This document shows, in pieces, positions 31,073 through 40,726 of a stretch of 64,000 nt of DNA (the stretch's first letter is position 1; the number at the start of each line of letters is the position of its first letter). Where the stretch lies: NCBI RefSeq assembly GCF_019249795.2, contig NZ_CP156892.1, positions 1 to 64,000 on the forward strand, written 5' to 3'. The DNA comes from Segatella copri (GTDB lineage: Bacteria > Bacteroidota > Bacteroidia > Bacteroidales > Bacteroidaceae). Position numbers and translations under genes: made by a program. The notes beneath the pieces were generated by a model that saw only the letters and a list, made by a program, of their open reading frames with translations, had not been told where the DNA came from and did no database searches.

Positions 31073-33583
31073 CTACTTTCCTATTTTTGCACCCCCATTC
31101 TTGTCGGAGCCGTAGTGGTAGCCGTAGCCATAGCCATAGTGGTAGCCATAGCGATAGTAGTGGCCGTAGCGGCCGCCCTGAGCCTTGGTTCCGTTCAGAA
31201 TGAGCGACATATTCTTGAATTTCTTGTCCTTGTAGAACTGCTCGATGTCGCCCAGCATGCTGCGCTCCATCAAGCCGCTGCGAACCACGAAGATGGTGCG
31301 GTCGGCATATTTCTCGATAATCTGGGTATCGGCTACAATCTCTACAGGAGGACAGTCGATGAAGATATAGTCATACTCCTTACGGAGCTGATTGATAAGC
31401 GATTCCAAACGTTCGCTGAAGAGAAGCTCCGTTGGGTTTGGAGGCATGGTACCGATAGGCAGGATGTCGAAATCCTTCACCAGTCCGTTCTCCTCACCAT
31501 GGCAGATGATGCCCTTCAGGTCGTCGGTTCTGCCATTGAGGTAATCACTCAAGCCCTCGGCAGGATTGCCTACGAGCATAGAGGTGGAACCATGGCGGAG
31601 GTCACCGTCGATGACGAGCACCTTCTTCTCCTTGATAGCGAGCGACATGGCGATGTTGGTAGCCAGATAGCTCTTGCCGGAACCCGGATTAAAGGAAGTG
31701 ATGACGATGACGTTCTTTTCAGGATGCGCTCCGATGGTGAACTCGAAGTTGGTACGCAATACGCGGAATGCCTCGTTCACGATGTCGCGCTTGCCAGCCT
31801 TCACCACAATCTGACGCACCTCCTTCGGCTTCTTCCAGAACAGAATGAGCTGCTTCAGGGTTGGACGATTCTTGCGGCTGATATAGAACGGAATCTCGCC
31901 CAGGAATGGGATGGTTACGTTCTTCAGATCCTTGCGGCCACGCACGGTGGTGTTCATGTTTTCACGCACGAAGATGATGACCACAGGGATGAGGAAGCCC
32001 AGTGCGAATGCCACCAGCAGGATGTTGCGGCGCACAGGAGCCACAGGCAGGTTGCTGCCTGTAGGAGGAGTGATAACACGGGTGTTATAGGCGGTAAAAG
32101 CCTTGGAGAGCTCGTTTTCCTCACGCTTCTGGAGGAGGAAGAGATAGAGCGCCTCCTTTACCTTCTGCTGACGGCCTACGGTCTGCAGATACTTAGCCTG
32201 GTTAGGGTTGCTGGCAATCTGCGAGGTGGTATGCGCCTCGTTAGCCTGCAGGGTGCCCAGCTGGGTGCGGAGGGTTACCACGAAGTTGTCGATACTTGCC
32301 GTAATACTTCTGCGCATGGCATTCAGGTTCTGGTCGTAATCGGCAACCAATGGGTTCTGTTCGCTGGAGTTTGCCACAATGTTGTTGCGCTCCAACAGGG
32401 TCTTATTGTATTCAGCAATCTGCTGTTCGATGCCCGGACTGTCGATACCGGTATTGGATGGCAACACCTGGTTCTTGCTCACTCTGCCTACGAGACTGCT
32501 GCGGATATACTGTGCGATGGAGAGGCGTGAGTTGAGATCCATGATCTGCTTGCTCAAATCGCTGCTCTTCTGCATATACTGCTGAGCTGCAGTCTCTACA
32601 TCAGGCAACAGGTTGGCACTCTTGAAGGAAGAGATATCCTTATCCACATCGCCCAGCTCATGCTCGATAACGCCGAGGCGCTCGGTGATGAAACGGGAGG
32701 TGGAAACGGTCATCTGGTTCTTGTCGTCGAGCCAGTTCTTGCGGTATACGGCGATGATGGTGTTGAGGATATCCTCGGCACGCTTGGTCTGTACATCCGT
32801 ATAGGTAAGATTTACGATAGTAGTCTTCTCCTCGTTCAATCCCACCGTGAGCGAGCCCAAGATGCGATTGGTCATGGAATAGAGGTCGGTATGGCTTACG
32901 TAGAGTGCCGGTGCATCGCCACCCTTGATAAAGGCAGCGTATGACGGTGCAGCCTCCAGCTTCACCTTACCCAATGGAGTCTGAACCAGTTTGCCCAACT
33001 TACCTGTGACGGTCTTGTTGGTCTCCACAGGAGTTCCATTAGAAGAGGTACCCTTGAAATCAGTGAGTTCAAACTTATCTCCGCCCTTCAGGTAAACGGT
33101 CATCGAACCATAGTGTTCTTCGCCGATGGTGAGGAACTGCACGGTGACAGGGAGGTCGTTGCCATAGAGCACATTGCGGTGGAATCGTCCGTCAACAGCG
33201 TAATCTACATTGAGTTTCAGCTGCTTTCCTACTTCCAGAAGAACGGAAGGCGACTTGATGGCAATGAGTTCGTTATTAACGTTCGACTTGGTGCCTCCCA
33301 ATCCCATATCAGAGAACATCGACTCCACATCATTATTGATGGAACTACCTTTGCTTTCATCCTTGATAAGCAGGGAAGCCGTGCGCTGGTATACATTCGG
33401 TGTAGAGAGCAGATAATAGCCGGCTGCTCCCATCGTAACGAACAGGGAGAGCACGAACCATTTCCATCTGGCTAAACAGAGATAAAAGAGGTCTTGCAGG
33501 CGGAGGAAATCATCCCCCTGGTTGCGGCGAAGCATCGGATTTGGAGCACCCTGATTATTCGCCGGATTTGAATTCTGTATCAT
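31073..33583 (-). CDS. wzc: Polysaccharide co-polymerase / tyrosine autokinase (Wzc)
   Basis: The 836-residue protein has an N-terminal Wzz domain with one membrane helix (WFVLSLFVTMGAAGYYLLS near residue 45), a long periplasmic coiled-coil region, a second helix (NILLVAFALGFLIPVVIIFV near 550), and a C-terminal kinase domain with Walker A FNPGSGKSYLATNIA, Walker A' VLVIDGDLRHG and FIDCPPV. It ends in a Tyr/Gly/His tail (YGHYYRYGYHYGYGYGYHYG) that provides the autophosphorylation sites. It controls chain length and export with Wza. The tail is encoded by imperfect short tandem repeats. Confidence 0.95.
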   Translation of the reverse strand: MIQNSNPANNQGAPNPMLRRNQGDDFLRLQDLFYLCLARWKWFVLSLFVTMGAAGYYLLSTPNVYQRTASLLIKDESKGSSINNDVESMFSDMGLGGTKSNVNNELIAIKSPSVLLEVGKQLKLNVDYAVDGRFHRNVLYGNDLPVTVQFLTIGEEHYGSMTVYLKGGDKFELTDFKGTSSNGTPVETNKTVTGKLGKLVQTPLGKVKLEAAPSYAAFIKGGDAPALYVSHTDLYSMTNRILGSLTVGLNEEKTTIVNLTYTDVQTKRAEDILNTIIAVYRKNWLDDKNQMTVSTSRFITERLGVIEHELGDVDKDISSFKSANLLPDVETAAQQYMQKSSDLSKQIMDLNSRLSIAQYIRSSLVGRVSKNQVLPSNTGIDSPGIEQQIAEYNKTLLERNNIVANSSEQNPLVADYDQNLNAMRRSITASIDNFVVTLRTQLGTLQANEAHTTSQIASNPNQAKYLQTVGRQQKVKEALYLFLLQKREENELSKAFTAYNTRVITPPTGSNLPVAPVRRNILLVAFALGFLIPVVIIFVRENMNTTVRGRKDLKNVTIPFLGEIPFYISRKNRPTLKQLILFWKKPKEVRQIVVKAGKRDIVNEAFRVLRTNFEFTIGAHPEKNVIVITSFNPGSGKSYLATNIAMSLAIKEKKVLVIDGDLRHGSTSMLVGNPAEGLSDYLNGRTDDLKGIICHGEENGLVKDFDILPIGTMPPNPTELLFSERLESLINQLRKEYDYIFIDCPPVEIVADTQIIEKYADRTIFVVRSGLMERSMLGDIEQFYKDKKFKNMSLILNGTKAQGGRYGHYYRYGYHYGYGYGYHYGSDKNGGAKIGK

Positions 33584-33621
33584 CTATAATTTATAAACTA
33601 TAAACTATTAATTATCAATTA

Positions 33622-34413
33622 TTAATTAACCTTGAGGAAGGTGAGGATGGCAACGGCGAGTGAAGATACGCTCAGCCAGAAGCCCGTAGACTGGATGGTG
33701 TTTCCATTGACGGTAGAAGTACGCTTCTTGGTATCGTTAGGCGAAACATACACCACGTCGTTCTGCTGCAGGTAATATACAGGCGAGCTGAACACATCCT
33801 TGCCCGAGCAGAGGTTGATCTTATAAATCTTCTGATGGCCGTTTTCCTGACGAAGCACCATCACGTCGTCGCGCACACCGGTGATGGTCAGGTCGCCGGC
33901 ATTGCTGATGGCATCGAGGATGGTAACCTTCTCGTCTTCGATGGCAAACTGTCCAGGATGGTTTACCTCTCCCATCACGGAGTAATGGAGATTGCTCAAG
34001 CCCACGGTAACCACAGGGTCCTTGACCAGGCTTGCGTCTATCAACGCTTTCTTGATTTTCTCAGCCACCTGCTCACGCGACAGGTTTGCCACATGAACGG
34101 TTCCCAACACAGGGAAATCGATATTGCCCTTGCTGTCTACCGTATAATAATAGGCATCCTTGGCGACGGTCGACGTGGTGGCGGTTCCCGTAAGGTTGAA
34201 GAGCTGTGAGATCTGTGGATCCTTGCTCTTCACGCCGATGTAGAGTTTATCTGTTGGCTTGGCGGTGATCACCGCACTTTTCAGATTGATTAGCGTGTCA
34301 GGATTTTGGTTAAAATCCTGGAAATAAGCTATTTGTTGTGGGGCTCCACAAGCTGACAGGACAAGAAGTCCCGTACAAAAAGCTCCAGAAAGCAATGAAT
34401 TACGATATTTCAT
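33622..34413 (-). CDS. wza: Polysaccharide export lipoprotein (Wza/OPX family)
   Basis: A 263-residue lipoprotein: signal with lipobox LVLSACGAP (Cys at residue 22), a polysaccharide export domain (PTDKLYIGVKSKDPQ, then FPVLGTVHVANLSREQVAEKIKKAL), a SLBB-like segment (VMGEVNHPGQFAIEDEKVTILDAISNAGDL) and a C-terminal hydrophobic stretch (FWLSVSSLAVAILTFLKV) that may form the outer-membrane helix. It is short compared with E. coli Wza, as usual in Bacteroidota. It lies 38 bp before wzc. Confidence 0.93.
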   Translation of the reverse strand: MKYRNSLLSGAFCTGLLVLSACGAPQQIAYFQDFNQNPDTLINLKSAVITAKPTDKLYIGVKSKDPQISQLFNLTGTATTSTVAKDAYYYTVDSKGNIDFPVLGTVHVANLSREQVAEKIKKALIDASLVKDPVVTVGLSNLHYSVMGEVNHPGQFAIEDEKVTILDAISNAGDLTITGVRDDVMVLRQENGHQKIYKINLCSGKDVFSSPVYYLQQNDVVYVSPNDTKKRTSTVNGNTIQSTGFWLSVSSLAVAILTFLKVN

Positions 34414-34419
34414 ATGATT

Positions 34420-35079
34420 TTATATTTTTTCTAGAAAACATCTTGGTATATAGGTGGTGGCGACAGCACAGACCCCGTCTATCGACACGATGAGGCGATG
34501 GTCGCCATTGATGCGCTTGATTTCGCCCTCCAGACCTTTGAACCTGCCGTCGATGACCCTGACACGTTCACCTTTCTTCCAGTTGAAGGCTCCATCCTCG
34601 AAATATTCCAGCCCCTCCTGATCGCCCGACGATACCATCATGAACATCTGCATCTGTCGCTTGGGAATGGCGATGGGCTGTGGGTCGAAGTCCACCAGCT
34701 GGCGATATAGCCTTGCCTTGCCACACAGTTCCCGCTCCAGGCATAGCGCCTGTCGCTTGTTGCTGCGCATGAAGAAAAGCGAGGGTATGAGTGGGCGCTC
34801 CACCACAATCTTCTTGCCTTGGCTGTTTACATGTCTCTCTTTTACGAAAGGGGCGTAATATTCCATCACATCGCCCATCATGTCTTCGGGGAATGTGTTT
34901 TTCATCTGGTCAGGATCCTTAAGCGCGTTGTTGAACAGGTTGAACAAGTCTCGGCAAAGCGCCACTTTGTTCATGAACACGCGCATGGCATACCATGATG
35001 CCTCTGTCTCGGCTGGTTCGCCAAGAGTCTCGGCTTGTATGCTTAGAGAATGATTGATATCTTTTATTGAATTGTCCAT
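34420..35079 (-). CDS. upxY: UpxY-family transcription antiterminator (NusG-like)
   Basis: The 219-residue protein has a NusG-like N-terminal domain (SWYAMRVFMNKVALCRDLFN, with RPLIPSLFFMRSNK) and a KOW segment (GERVRVIDGRFKGLEGEIKRINGDHR) near the C-terminus. UpxY proteins stop early termination in the leader of their own capsule operon. It is the first gene of upxY-wza-wzc-phosphatase, 6 bp ahead of wza, and a 200-nt leader precedes it. No UpxZ-like gene is seen here. Confidence 0.9.
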   Translation of the reverse strand: MDNSIKDINHSLSIQAETLGEPAETEASWYAMRVFMNKVALCRDLFNLFNNALKDPDQMKNTFPEDMMGDVMEYYAPFVKERHVNSQGKKIVVERPLIPSLFFMRSNKRQALCLERELCGKARLYRQLVDFDPQPIAIPKRQMQMFMMVSSGDQEGLEYFEDGAFNWKKGERVRVIDGRFKGLEGEIKRINGDHRLIVSIDGVCAVATTYIPRCFLEKI

Positions 35080-35282
35080 TCTTTCATTTTAAGTATTCTT
35101 ATACAGACACATTTTCTCTTCCCCCTTATGTCGAAACGAGTCGTCACAAGCAGCAAGGAGATTGAGACAGTATACTTCTCATAAAGCTTCTGTCGTTCGG
35201 AGCAACCCTGATCCAGGCGATGCTGTACCCGCAATCCCATTTGGGTAACTAAGCCTCATATTTTCTGGTTTAGTTCTCAAAT
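35080..35282 (-). promoter_or_regulatory. Transcribed leader of the capsule export operon
   Basis: About 200 nt lie between the predicted start site and upxY. The GC-richer core (about 35190-35260) has pairing segments such as TTACCC with GGGTAC and CCCAAATGGG. It fits the place where UpxY is expected to act, but no terminator with a T-run is obvious on the transcribed strand. Confidence 0.55.
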
Positions 35283-35288
35283 GCGCCG

Positions 35289-35296
35289 CAAAGTTA
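35289..35296 (-). promoter_or_regulatory. -7 promoter box of the upxY operon
   Basis: CAAAGTTA on the + strand reads TAACTTTG on the transcribed strand, an exact TAnnTTTG match, next to a long A-run. Transcription would start near 35282. Confidence 0.7.
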
Positions 35297-35475
35297 ACAA
35301 AAAAAAAAAAAATGAAAGAATGTTAGCGCAATTTTAGATAAAATTAGTTTTTTGAGCCACTTTCTTAATATTAGTTAATTTCACTATTTTATTTGCATAC
35401 AAAACATAAAATCGGGGTAAATCTCTTTCAATAAGTGATTTACCCCGATTAAACATTATACAGATGGAAGGAAAC

Positions 35476-36450
35476 TTAGTTGTTTACGCTACCTCCCACA
35501 ATATCAAGCAATTCATTGGTAATGGCCTGTTGACGACTCTTGTTGTACTGCAAGTTGAGTTCGCGCAAGAGTTCATCGGCATTATCCGTAGCGGTCTGCA
35601 TGGCCACCATTCTGGCAGCATGCTCACTCGCCTGGCTATCCAGCAACGCTGTATAAATCATCAGACGAAGCTGCTTAGGAATCAAGACTCCCAAAACAGT
35701 CTCCAAGTCTGGCTCTACAATGAAGTCATCATTCAGAGGTTTTGCCTCAGAACTCTGGCGTCCGTCAGCTTCAGCCTGCTTTTGGCGCAGATATTCCTGA
35801 GCCTTTGCCGTAGCCACATTAGAGGTAAGGTCACGATCGTTATCCACTCCTATCGCCTCAGTGCTGAGGTCAATAGGCAAGAAAGTCTTGCGGGTCAGAA
35901 TCTGTGAACCGGCACTCTTAAAGTGATGATAAATCATCTCCACCTTATCGAGCTCACCAGCAGCATACTGCCTGGCAAGTGAATAGGCGATATCTGCACA
36001 GGCGCTGGCACGAGGATGATCGGCAAGATCATTAAAGTTACCGCCAATCTTCAAACCCAGTTTCTGTGCCTTCTCTGCCACTTTTCGTCCGATAGGATAT
36101 ACCGTGATGTCGTCAATGCCTTGAGCCTTATACTCGTCCACCGCATGCATCATCATCTTGATAACGTTGGAATTGAATCCACCACACAAGCTGCTGTTAG
36201 AACTGTATACCACAAGAGCTACACGCTTGGTCTCCTTGTGCTCCAACTGCAACGGATGGTCGACATTCGGAGTACTTACCAGGAAACTCTTGAGGATATG
36301 TTCCAACATATTTCCATAAGGCAGCATATTCTGGATAGCTACCTGAGCATGATGCAACTTACTGGAAGCCACCATCTTCATCGCACTCGTAATCTTACGG
36401 GTACTGTTAACGCTGGCTATGCGAGTTTTAATCTCTTTTAATGACGGCAT
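35476..36450 (-). CDS. atpG: ATP synthase F1 gamma subunit
   Basis: The 324-residue rotor stalk subunit begins MPSLKEIKTRIASVNSTRKITSAMKMV and ends with the matching helix NADELLRELNLQYNKSRQQAITNELLDIVGG. These two coiled-coil ends are the conserved parts. The middle has an insertion relative to E. coli gamma (287 residues), common in Bacteroidota. It is the last gene of the operon, 6 bp after atpA. Confidence 0.97.
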   Translation of the reverse strand: MPSLKEIKTRIASVNSTRKITSAMKMVASSKLHHAQVAIQNMLPYGNMLEHILKSFLVSTPNVDHPLQLEHKETKRVALVVYSSNSSLCGGFNSNVIKMMMHAVDEYKAQGIDDITVYPIGRKVAEKAQKLGLKIGGNFNDLADHPRASACADIAYSLARQYAAGELDKVEMIYHHFKSAGSQILTRKTFLPIDLSTEAIGVDNDRDLTSNVATAKAQEYLRQKQAEADGRQSSEAKPLNDDFIVEPDLETVLGVLIPKQLRLMIYTALLDSQASEHAARMVAMQTATDNADELLRELNLQYNKSRQQAITNELLDIVGGSVNN

Positions 36451-36456
36451 AGGCTA

Positions 36457-38043
36457 TTACGCTTTATATTGTCCTGCAACATTAGCCATGGTCTCCTCGA
36501 CTGCCTTAATGGCATCATCGGTGAGTTTACCATCGCCCAAAGTCTCAATCACATCAGCGTGCTGGCTGCGCATTGCATCGAGGAACAGATCCTGACAGTC
36601 GCGAACCTTATCCATTGGCACGTCGTGCATCAATCCGTGAACACCACAATAGAGAATAGCTACCTGCTCGCCTACCGGCATTGGACGGTACTGAGGCTGA
36701 ACCAGCAACTGGTCGTTTTTACGGCCACGGTCCAGAGTCATCGCTGTTACGGCATCCATATCGCTAGAGAACTTAGAGAAGGCCTCCAGCTCACGATACT
36801 GAGCCATATCAATCTTCAGTGTACCAGCCACCTTCTTCATACTCTTAATCTGGGCAGAACCACCTACACGGGATACGGAGATACCTACGTTGATAGCTGG
36901 ACGGAAGCCCTGGTTGAAGAGGTCGGTCTCAAGGAAGATCTGACCGTCGGTGATGGAAATCACGTTGGTTGGGATGTATGCTGATACGTCACCTGCCTGT
37001 GTTTCGATGATAGGAAGGGCTGTCAAAGAACCACCACCCTTTACGTGACCCTTCATGCACTCTGGAAGGTCGTTCATCTGCTCGGCTACCTCCTGCTGGT
37101 CGTTGATACGAGCGGCACGCTCCAACAGACGAGAGTGGAGATAGAAGACATCACCAGGGTAAGCCTCACGTCCGGATGGACGGCGGAGGATCAGAGATAC
37201 CTCACGGTAAGCCACAGCCTGCTTACTCAAGTCATCGTATACGACGAGAGCTGAGTAACCGCGATCGCGGAAGTACTCACCGATAGCTGCACCGGCAAAT
37301 GGTGCGTAATACTGCATGGCTGCAGGATCGGCAGCGGTAGCACTTACGATGATGGTATATGGCAGAGCGCCATGCTCCTTGAGGTTCTGTACCAATGCTG
37401 CAACGGTAGATGCTTTCTGACCGATAGCTACATAGATACAATATACTGGCTTGCCAGCCTCATAGAAACTCTTCTGGTTGATGATGGTATCCACTGCGAT
37501 GGCAGTCTTACCGGTCTGACGGTCACCGATGATCAACTCACGCTGTCCACGACCGATAGGAATCATAGAGTCTACCGCCTTCAAACCAGTCTGAAGAGGT
37601 TCCTTTACTGGCTGACGATAGATTACACCAGGTGCCTTACGATCCAAAGGCATCTCGAAAGAATCGGTGAGGTCGATGTCACCCAGACCATCAATAGCCT
37701 GACCCAGAGGGTTTACGACACGTCCGAGGAAGTTGTCGTTTACGCGGATAGAAGCAATACGGTGTGTACGCTTCACGCTCTGTCCCTCCTTGATGCCAGC
37801 TGTAGGACCTAAGAGGACACAACCTACATTGTCTTCCTCCAAGTTCATGACGATAGCCATGGTTCCGTTCTCAAACTCAAGAAGTTCATTAGCCTCGGCA
37901 TTACGCAGACCATAGATACGCGCCACGCCATCGCTGACGGTAAGCACGGTACCCACCTCGTCAAACTGCTGAGAGCCATTAACCTCCTGGAGCTGCTGCT
38001 GAAGAACCTCAGACACCTCACTTGGTTTAATTTTATCTGACAT
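36457..38043 (-). CDS. atpA: ATP synthase F1 alpha subunit
   Basis: The 528-residue catalytic-hexamer subunit has the Walker A motif [13 protein letters not shown], the arginine-finger region GISVSRVGG, and [29 protein letters not shown]. It binds nucleotide without hydrolysing it and alternates with beta. It follows atpH by 22 bp and precedes atpG by 6 bp. Confidence 0.98.
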   Translation of the reverse strand: MSDKIKPSEVSEVLQQQLQEVNGSQQFDEVGTVLTVSDGVARIYGLRNAEANELLEFENGTMAIVMNLEEDNVGCVLLGPTAGIKEGQSVKRTHRIASIRVNDNFLGRVVNPLGQAIDGLGDIDLTDSFEMPLDRKAPGVIYRQPVKEPLQTGLKAVDSMIPIGRGQRELIIGDRQTGKTAIAVDTIINQKSFYEAGKPVYCIYVAIGQKASTVAALVQNLKEHGALPYTIIVSATAADPAAMQYYAPFAGAAIGEYFRDRGYSALVVYDDLSKQAVAYREVSLILRRPSGREAYPGDVFYLHSRLLERAARINDQQEVAEQMNDLPECMKGHVKGGGSLTALPIIETQAGDVSAYIPTNVISITDGQIFLETDLFNQGFRPAINVGISVSRVGGSAQIKSMKKVAGTLKIDMAQYRELEAFSKFSSDMDAVTAMTLDRGRKNDQLLVQPQYRPMPVGEQVAILYCGVHGLMHDVPMDKVRDCQDLFLDAMRSQHADVIETLGDGKLTDDAIKAVEETMANVAGQYKA

Positions 38044-38065
38044 TGTTTATTTACTTTAATTATTT

Positions 38066-38602
38066 TTACTTTTTGAGCTGTGTCAGAATGTTGTTGAGCT
38101 TAGTCTTTACGCTCGCATCCATTCTGTAAGTATCATACTCAAGGATGAAACCACCAATCAGTTCAGGGTTCACCTCGGTCTTGAACTCCACAGTACCTTT
38201 CGTTCTCTGCTCCACCATCTTGCGCATCTTATCCTCAGTAGAGGCGTCAACGGCAGTGGCGGTGATCAGCTTACCGCGGATGATGTTCTTCTGTTTCCTG
38301 TAAAGAGTGATATACGAAGCAGCCATGAATTGCAGGGTGCTCTCCCTATCCTCTTTCAAGACGAGAGCGATAAACTTCTTGCTCAGTTCCGTAGGCTCTT
38401 TGCCCAAGGCTGTGATGAGAAGTGCCTCTTTCTTGTCTTTGGAAAGCATAGGGTTGTCTATCGTAAATCTCAGTTCAGGCACGTCGATGTAGCTCTTAAA
38501 GAGCGTCTGCATCTCCTGGTAGACCTGATCTTCGAGCTTCATGCCGAGTGCAGCCTTGATGAGGGCACGGGCATAACGCACCGATATTACACCTATATCC
38601 AT
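38066..38602 (-). CDS. atpH: ATP synthase F1 delta subunit
   Basis: The 178-residue peripheral-stalk subunit starts IGVISVRYARALIKAALGMKLEDQVYQEM and has the conserved C-terminal NPELIGGFILEYDTYRMDASVKTKLNNI. It joins the F1 head to the b-subunit. Its gene begins 8 bp after atpF. Confidence 0.95.
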   Translation of the reverse strand: MDIGVISVRYARALIKAALGMKLEDQVYQEMQTLFKSYIDVPELRFTIDNPMLSKDKKEALLITALGKEPTELSKKFIALVLKEDRESTLQFMAASYITLYRKQKNIIRGKLITATAVDASTEDKMRKMVEQRTKGTVEFKTEVNPELIGGFILEYDTYRMDASVKTKLNNILTQLKK

Positions 38603-38610
38603 AAGCTTTA

Positions 38611-39111
38611 CTATTTGTTGTCAGAAGAAACCTCGTCCAGCAGTCGATTTATCATATCCATCTGTGCCTTGTCATCAGAGAGCTTAGCCTTGAGCACCTT
38701 CTCTGCAATCTGAACAGAGAGTTCGGCTACCTGGCCTCGGATTTCACGAATGGCGTTCTGCTTCTCGGTCTCAATCTGCTTCTTGGCATCAGAGAGGAGA
38801 CGTGCGCCTTCTTCGCGTGCTTTATCCTGTGCTTTCTCTACAATGGCATCGCGGGTTTCGGCAGCCTCCTTGAGGAGGGCAGCCTGCTTCTCGCGAGCTT
38901 CCTGCAAGATGGATTCACCTTCTTTTTGGATATTGGCAAGCTTCTCGTTGGCTTCGTGAGCCTTCTTCAGACTATCATCGATGAAAGCCTTGCGCTCGTT
39001 CACCATCTTAATGATGGCTGGGAATCCAGCCTTCCAAAGAATGATGAAGACGATGATGAAGACCAGCGTCATCCAGAAGAGCAAACCGCTATCAGGAATT
39101 AATAAATCCAT
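38611..39111 (-). CDS. atpF: ATP synthase F0 b subunit
   Basis: A 166-residue stator subunit with an N-terminal membrane helix (LFWMTLVFIIVFIILWKAGFPAI) and a long Ala/Glu/Lys-rich amphipathic helix to the C-terminus. It begins 137 bp after atpE, the only large gap in the operon, and that gap forms a long hairpin. Confidence 0.95.
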   Translation of the reverse strand: MDLLIPDSGLLFWMTLVFIIVFIILWKAGFPAIIKMVNERKAFIDDSLKKAHEANEKLANIQKEGESILQEAREKQAALLKEAAETRDAIVEKAQDKAREEGARLLSDAKKQIETEKQNAIREIRGQVAELSVQIAEKVLKAKLSDDKAQMDMINRLLDEVSSDNK

Positions 39112-39160
39112 ATATACTGGTTAAAGTTTTACTTAAACGTTTTTTTAAAACTAACTCTAG

Positions 39161-39248
39161 AATCATCTCTATCATGCCCCGGAAAGACATCAGGCTGATG
39201 CCTGAGACTTCCTTTTATCGGGGCAGATGATAGTGACAGATGAGATGA

Positions 39249-39250
<2 letters not shown>
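39161..39250 (-). promoter_or_regulatory. Long hairpin between atpE and atpF
   Basis: Three stacked stems are seen: AATCATCTC (39161-39169) with GAGATGATT (39242-39250), CTATCAT (39169-39175) with ATGATAG (39227-39233), and GCCCCG (39176-39181) with CGGGGC (39219-39224); CAGG and CCTG pair at the tip. The outer stem overlaps the last atpE codons. No T-run follows, so an mRNA-stabilising or processing element that keeps atpE message abundant is more likely than a terminator. Confidence 0.65.
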
Positions 39251-39500
<250 letters not shown>

Positions 39501-39568
39501 TTAAGTTGTTAATATTTTCTTTGTTTATTATCTGAATGAAATTAGATCCGTAATCTATAATCTATAAA

Positions 39569-40678
39569 CTACTTCACTACCTCTGGCTCAGCCTCATGAG
39601 ACTTTACATGAGCCAGCGAGATGAATACTGCACTCAGCATGGTGAATACCAATGCTTGAATGTAGCTTACCAATACTTCGAGGAGCATCATAAAGGCGCT
39701 CATCGCAACACTTACTATTGTCATACCCGTACCTGCCACATAGTTGGCGATAGCATTCTCACTGATGTTGAACATGATGAAAATGATAGCCGCAAACGAA
39801 AGTGCGATGGCGTGACCCGCCATCATGTTGGCGAAGAGTCGGATAATCAGAGCCAGCGGTTTCGTAAAGATTCCGAAGAGCTCGATGAATGGCATCAGTG
39901 GCACTGGCACCTTCAACCACGTTGGTACCTCCGGCCAGAAGATTTCCTTCCAGTATTCCTTGGTACCGGTGAAGTTGGTAATCAGGAATGTCGTTACACC
40001 GAAGAATACGGTGCAGGCGATATTACCCGTCAGGTTACCACCACCTGGAGGGAATGGTACGATACCCATGATGTTCGCCACGAAGATAAAGAAGAAGCAA
40101 GTAAGCAACCATGGTGCGTACTTTGGGGCTTCCTTACCCAGGGTGGCCTCTATTACATCGGTATATACCGACATGATGAACATGTGCATCAGTCCCACAA
40201 AACCCTTTGGTGCAGGATCATCCACCTTGTGCTTCCTGCACCAGCGGGCTGGTATCAGGACACAGAGCAACAGGATGATAGCATCGATGAAGAGCACGCA
40301 AACGGTCTTCGTGATGGAGATGTCAAGCGGACGAACCTCCTGGTCTCCCACCTTCTCTACTATCTTGTTGGGATTCGCCTGCGCATCAGCGTTCTTGATC
40401 ACCAGATTATAAGGGCCCGGACGGTCTCCATTGGCATCCTTCTCTTCCGAGAATTCGCTGCTGCAGAACACGTGCCAGCCCGAAGTGGTGTTAACGATGA
40501 TTGGCAGATGAATCACTACGGGATGGTCTCCCACCTTGGTGATATGCCATTCATAAGAATCCTTGATATGACCCCACAATATCTCTTTCACATCGATGTT
40601 CTCCTTAGCCGATACCTGCAGAGGTGCCAGCGTGAAGAGCAGCATCGCCATCAAGAGGAATTGCTTGAGATGTTTCAT
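39569..40678 (-). CDS. atpB: ATP synthase F0 a subunit
   Basis: At 369 residues it is longer than the 271-residue E. coli protein because of an N-terminal signal peptide (MKHLKQFLLMAMLLFTLAPL) and a periplasmic segment of about 100 residues, both usual in Bacteroidota. The channel part has the essential Arg in LALIIRLFANMMAGH and further helices to IQALVFTMLSAVFISLAH. It precedes atpE by 80 bp. Confidence 0.96.
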   Translation of the reverse strand: MKHLKQFLLMAMLLFTLAPLQVSAKENIDVKEILWGHIKDSYEWHITKVGDHPVVIHLPIIVNTTSGWHVFCSSEFSEEKDANGDRPGPYNLVIKNADAQANPNKIVEKVGDQEVRPLDISITKTVCVLFIDAIILLLCVLIPARWCRKHKVDDPAPKGFVGLMHMFIMSVYTDVIEATLGKEAPKYAPWLLTCFFFIFVANIMGIVPFPPGGGNLTGNIACTVFFGVTTFLITNFTGTKEYWKEIFWPEVPTWLKVPVPLMPFIELFGIFTKPLALIIRLFANMMAGHAIALSFAAIIFIMFNISENAIANYVAGTGMTIVSVAMSAFMMLLEVLVSYIQALVFTMLSAVFISLAHVKSHEAEPEVVK

Positions 40679-40726
40679 ATTCTTTAATTCTTACTTTTGT
40701 TTATTAATTATTTGTTTCAGAACCGC

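Noticed and set aside
30983..32530. 515-codon open frame opposite wzc
   Set aside because: Entirely within a full-length Wzc gene; product has no domain and no promoter or start context.
35080..35282. Possible cobalamin or other known riboswitch
   Set aside because: No conserved box of a known riboswitch could be matched; the downstream gene is upxY, so a capsule leader is the simpler reading.
39596..40687. 363-codon open frame opposite atpB
   Set aside because: Shadow of atpB; charged His/Tyr-rich product without any motif.
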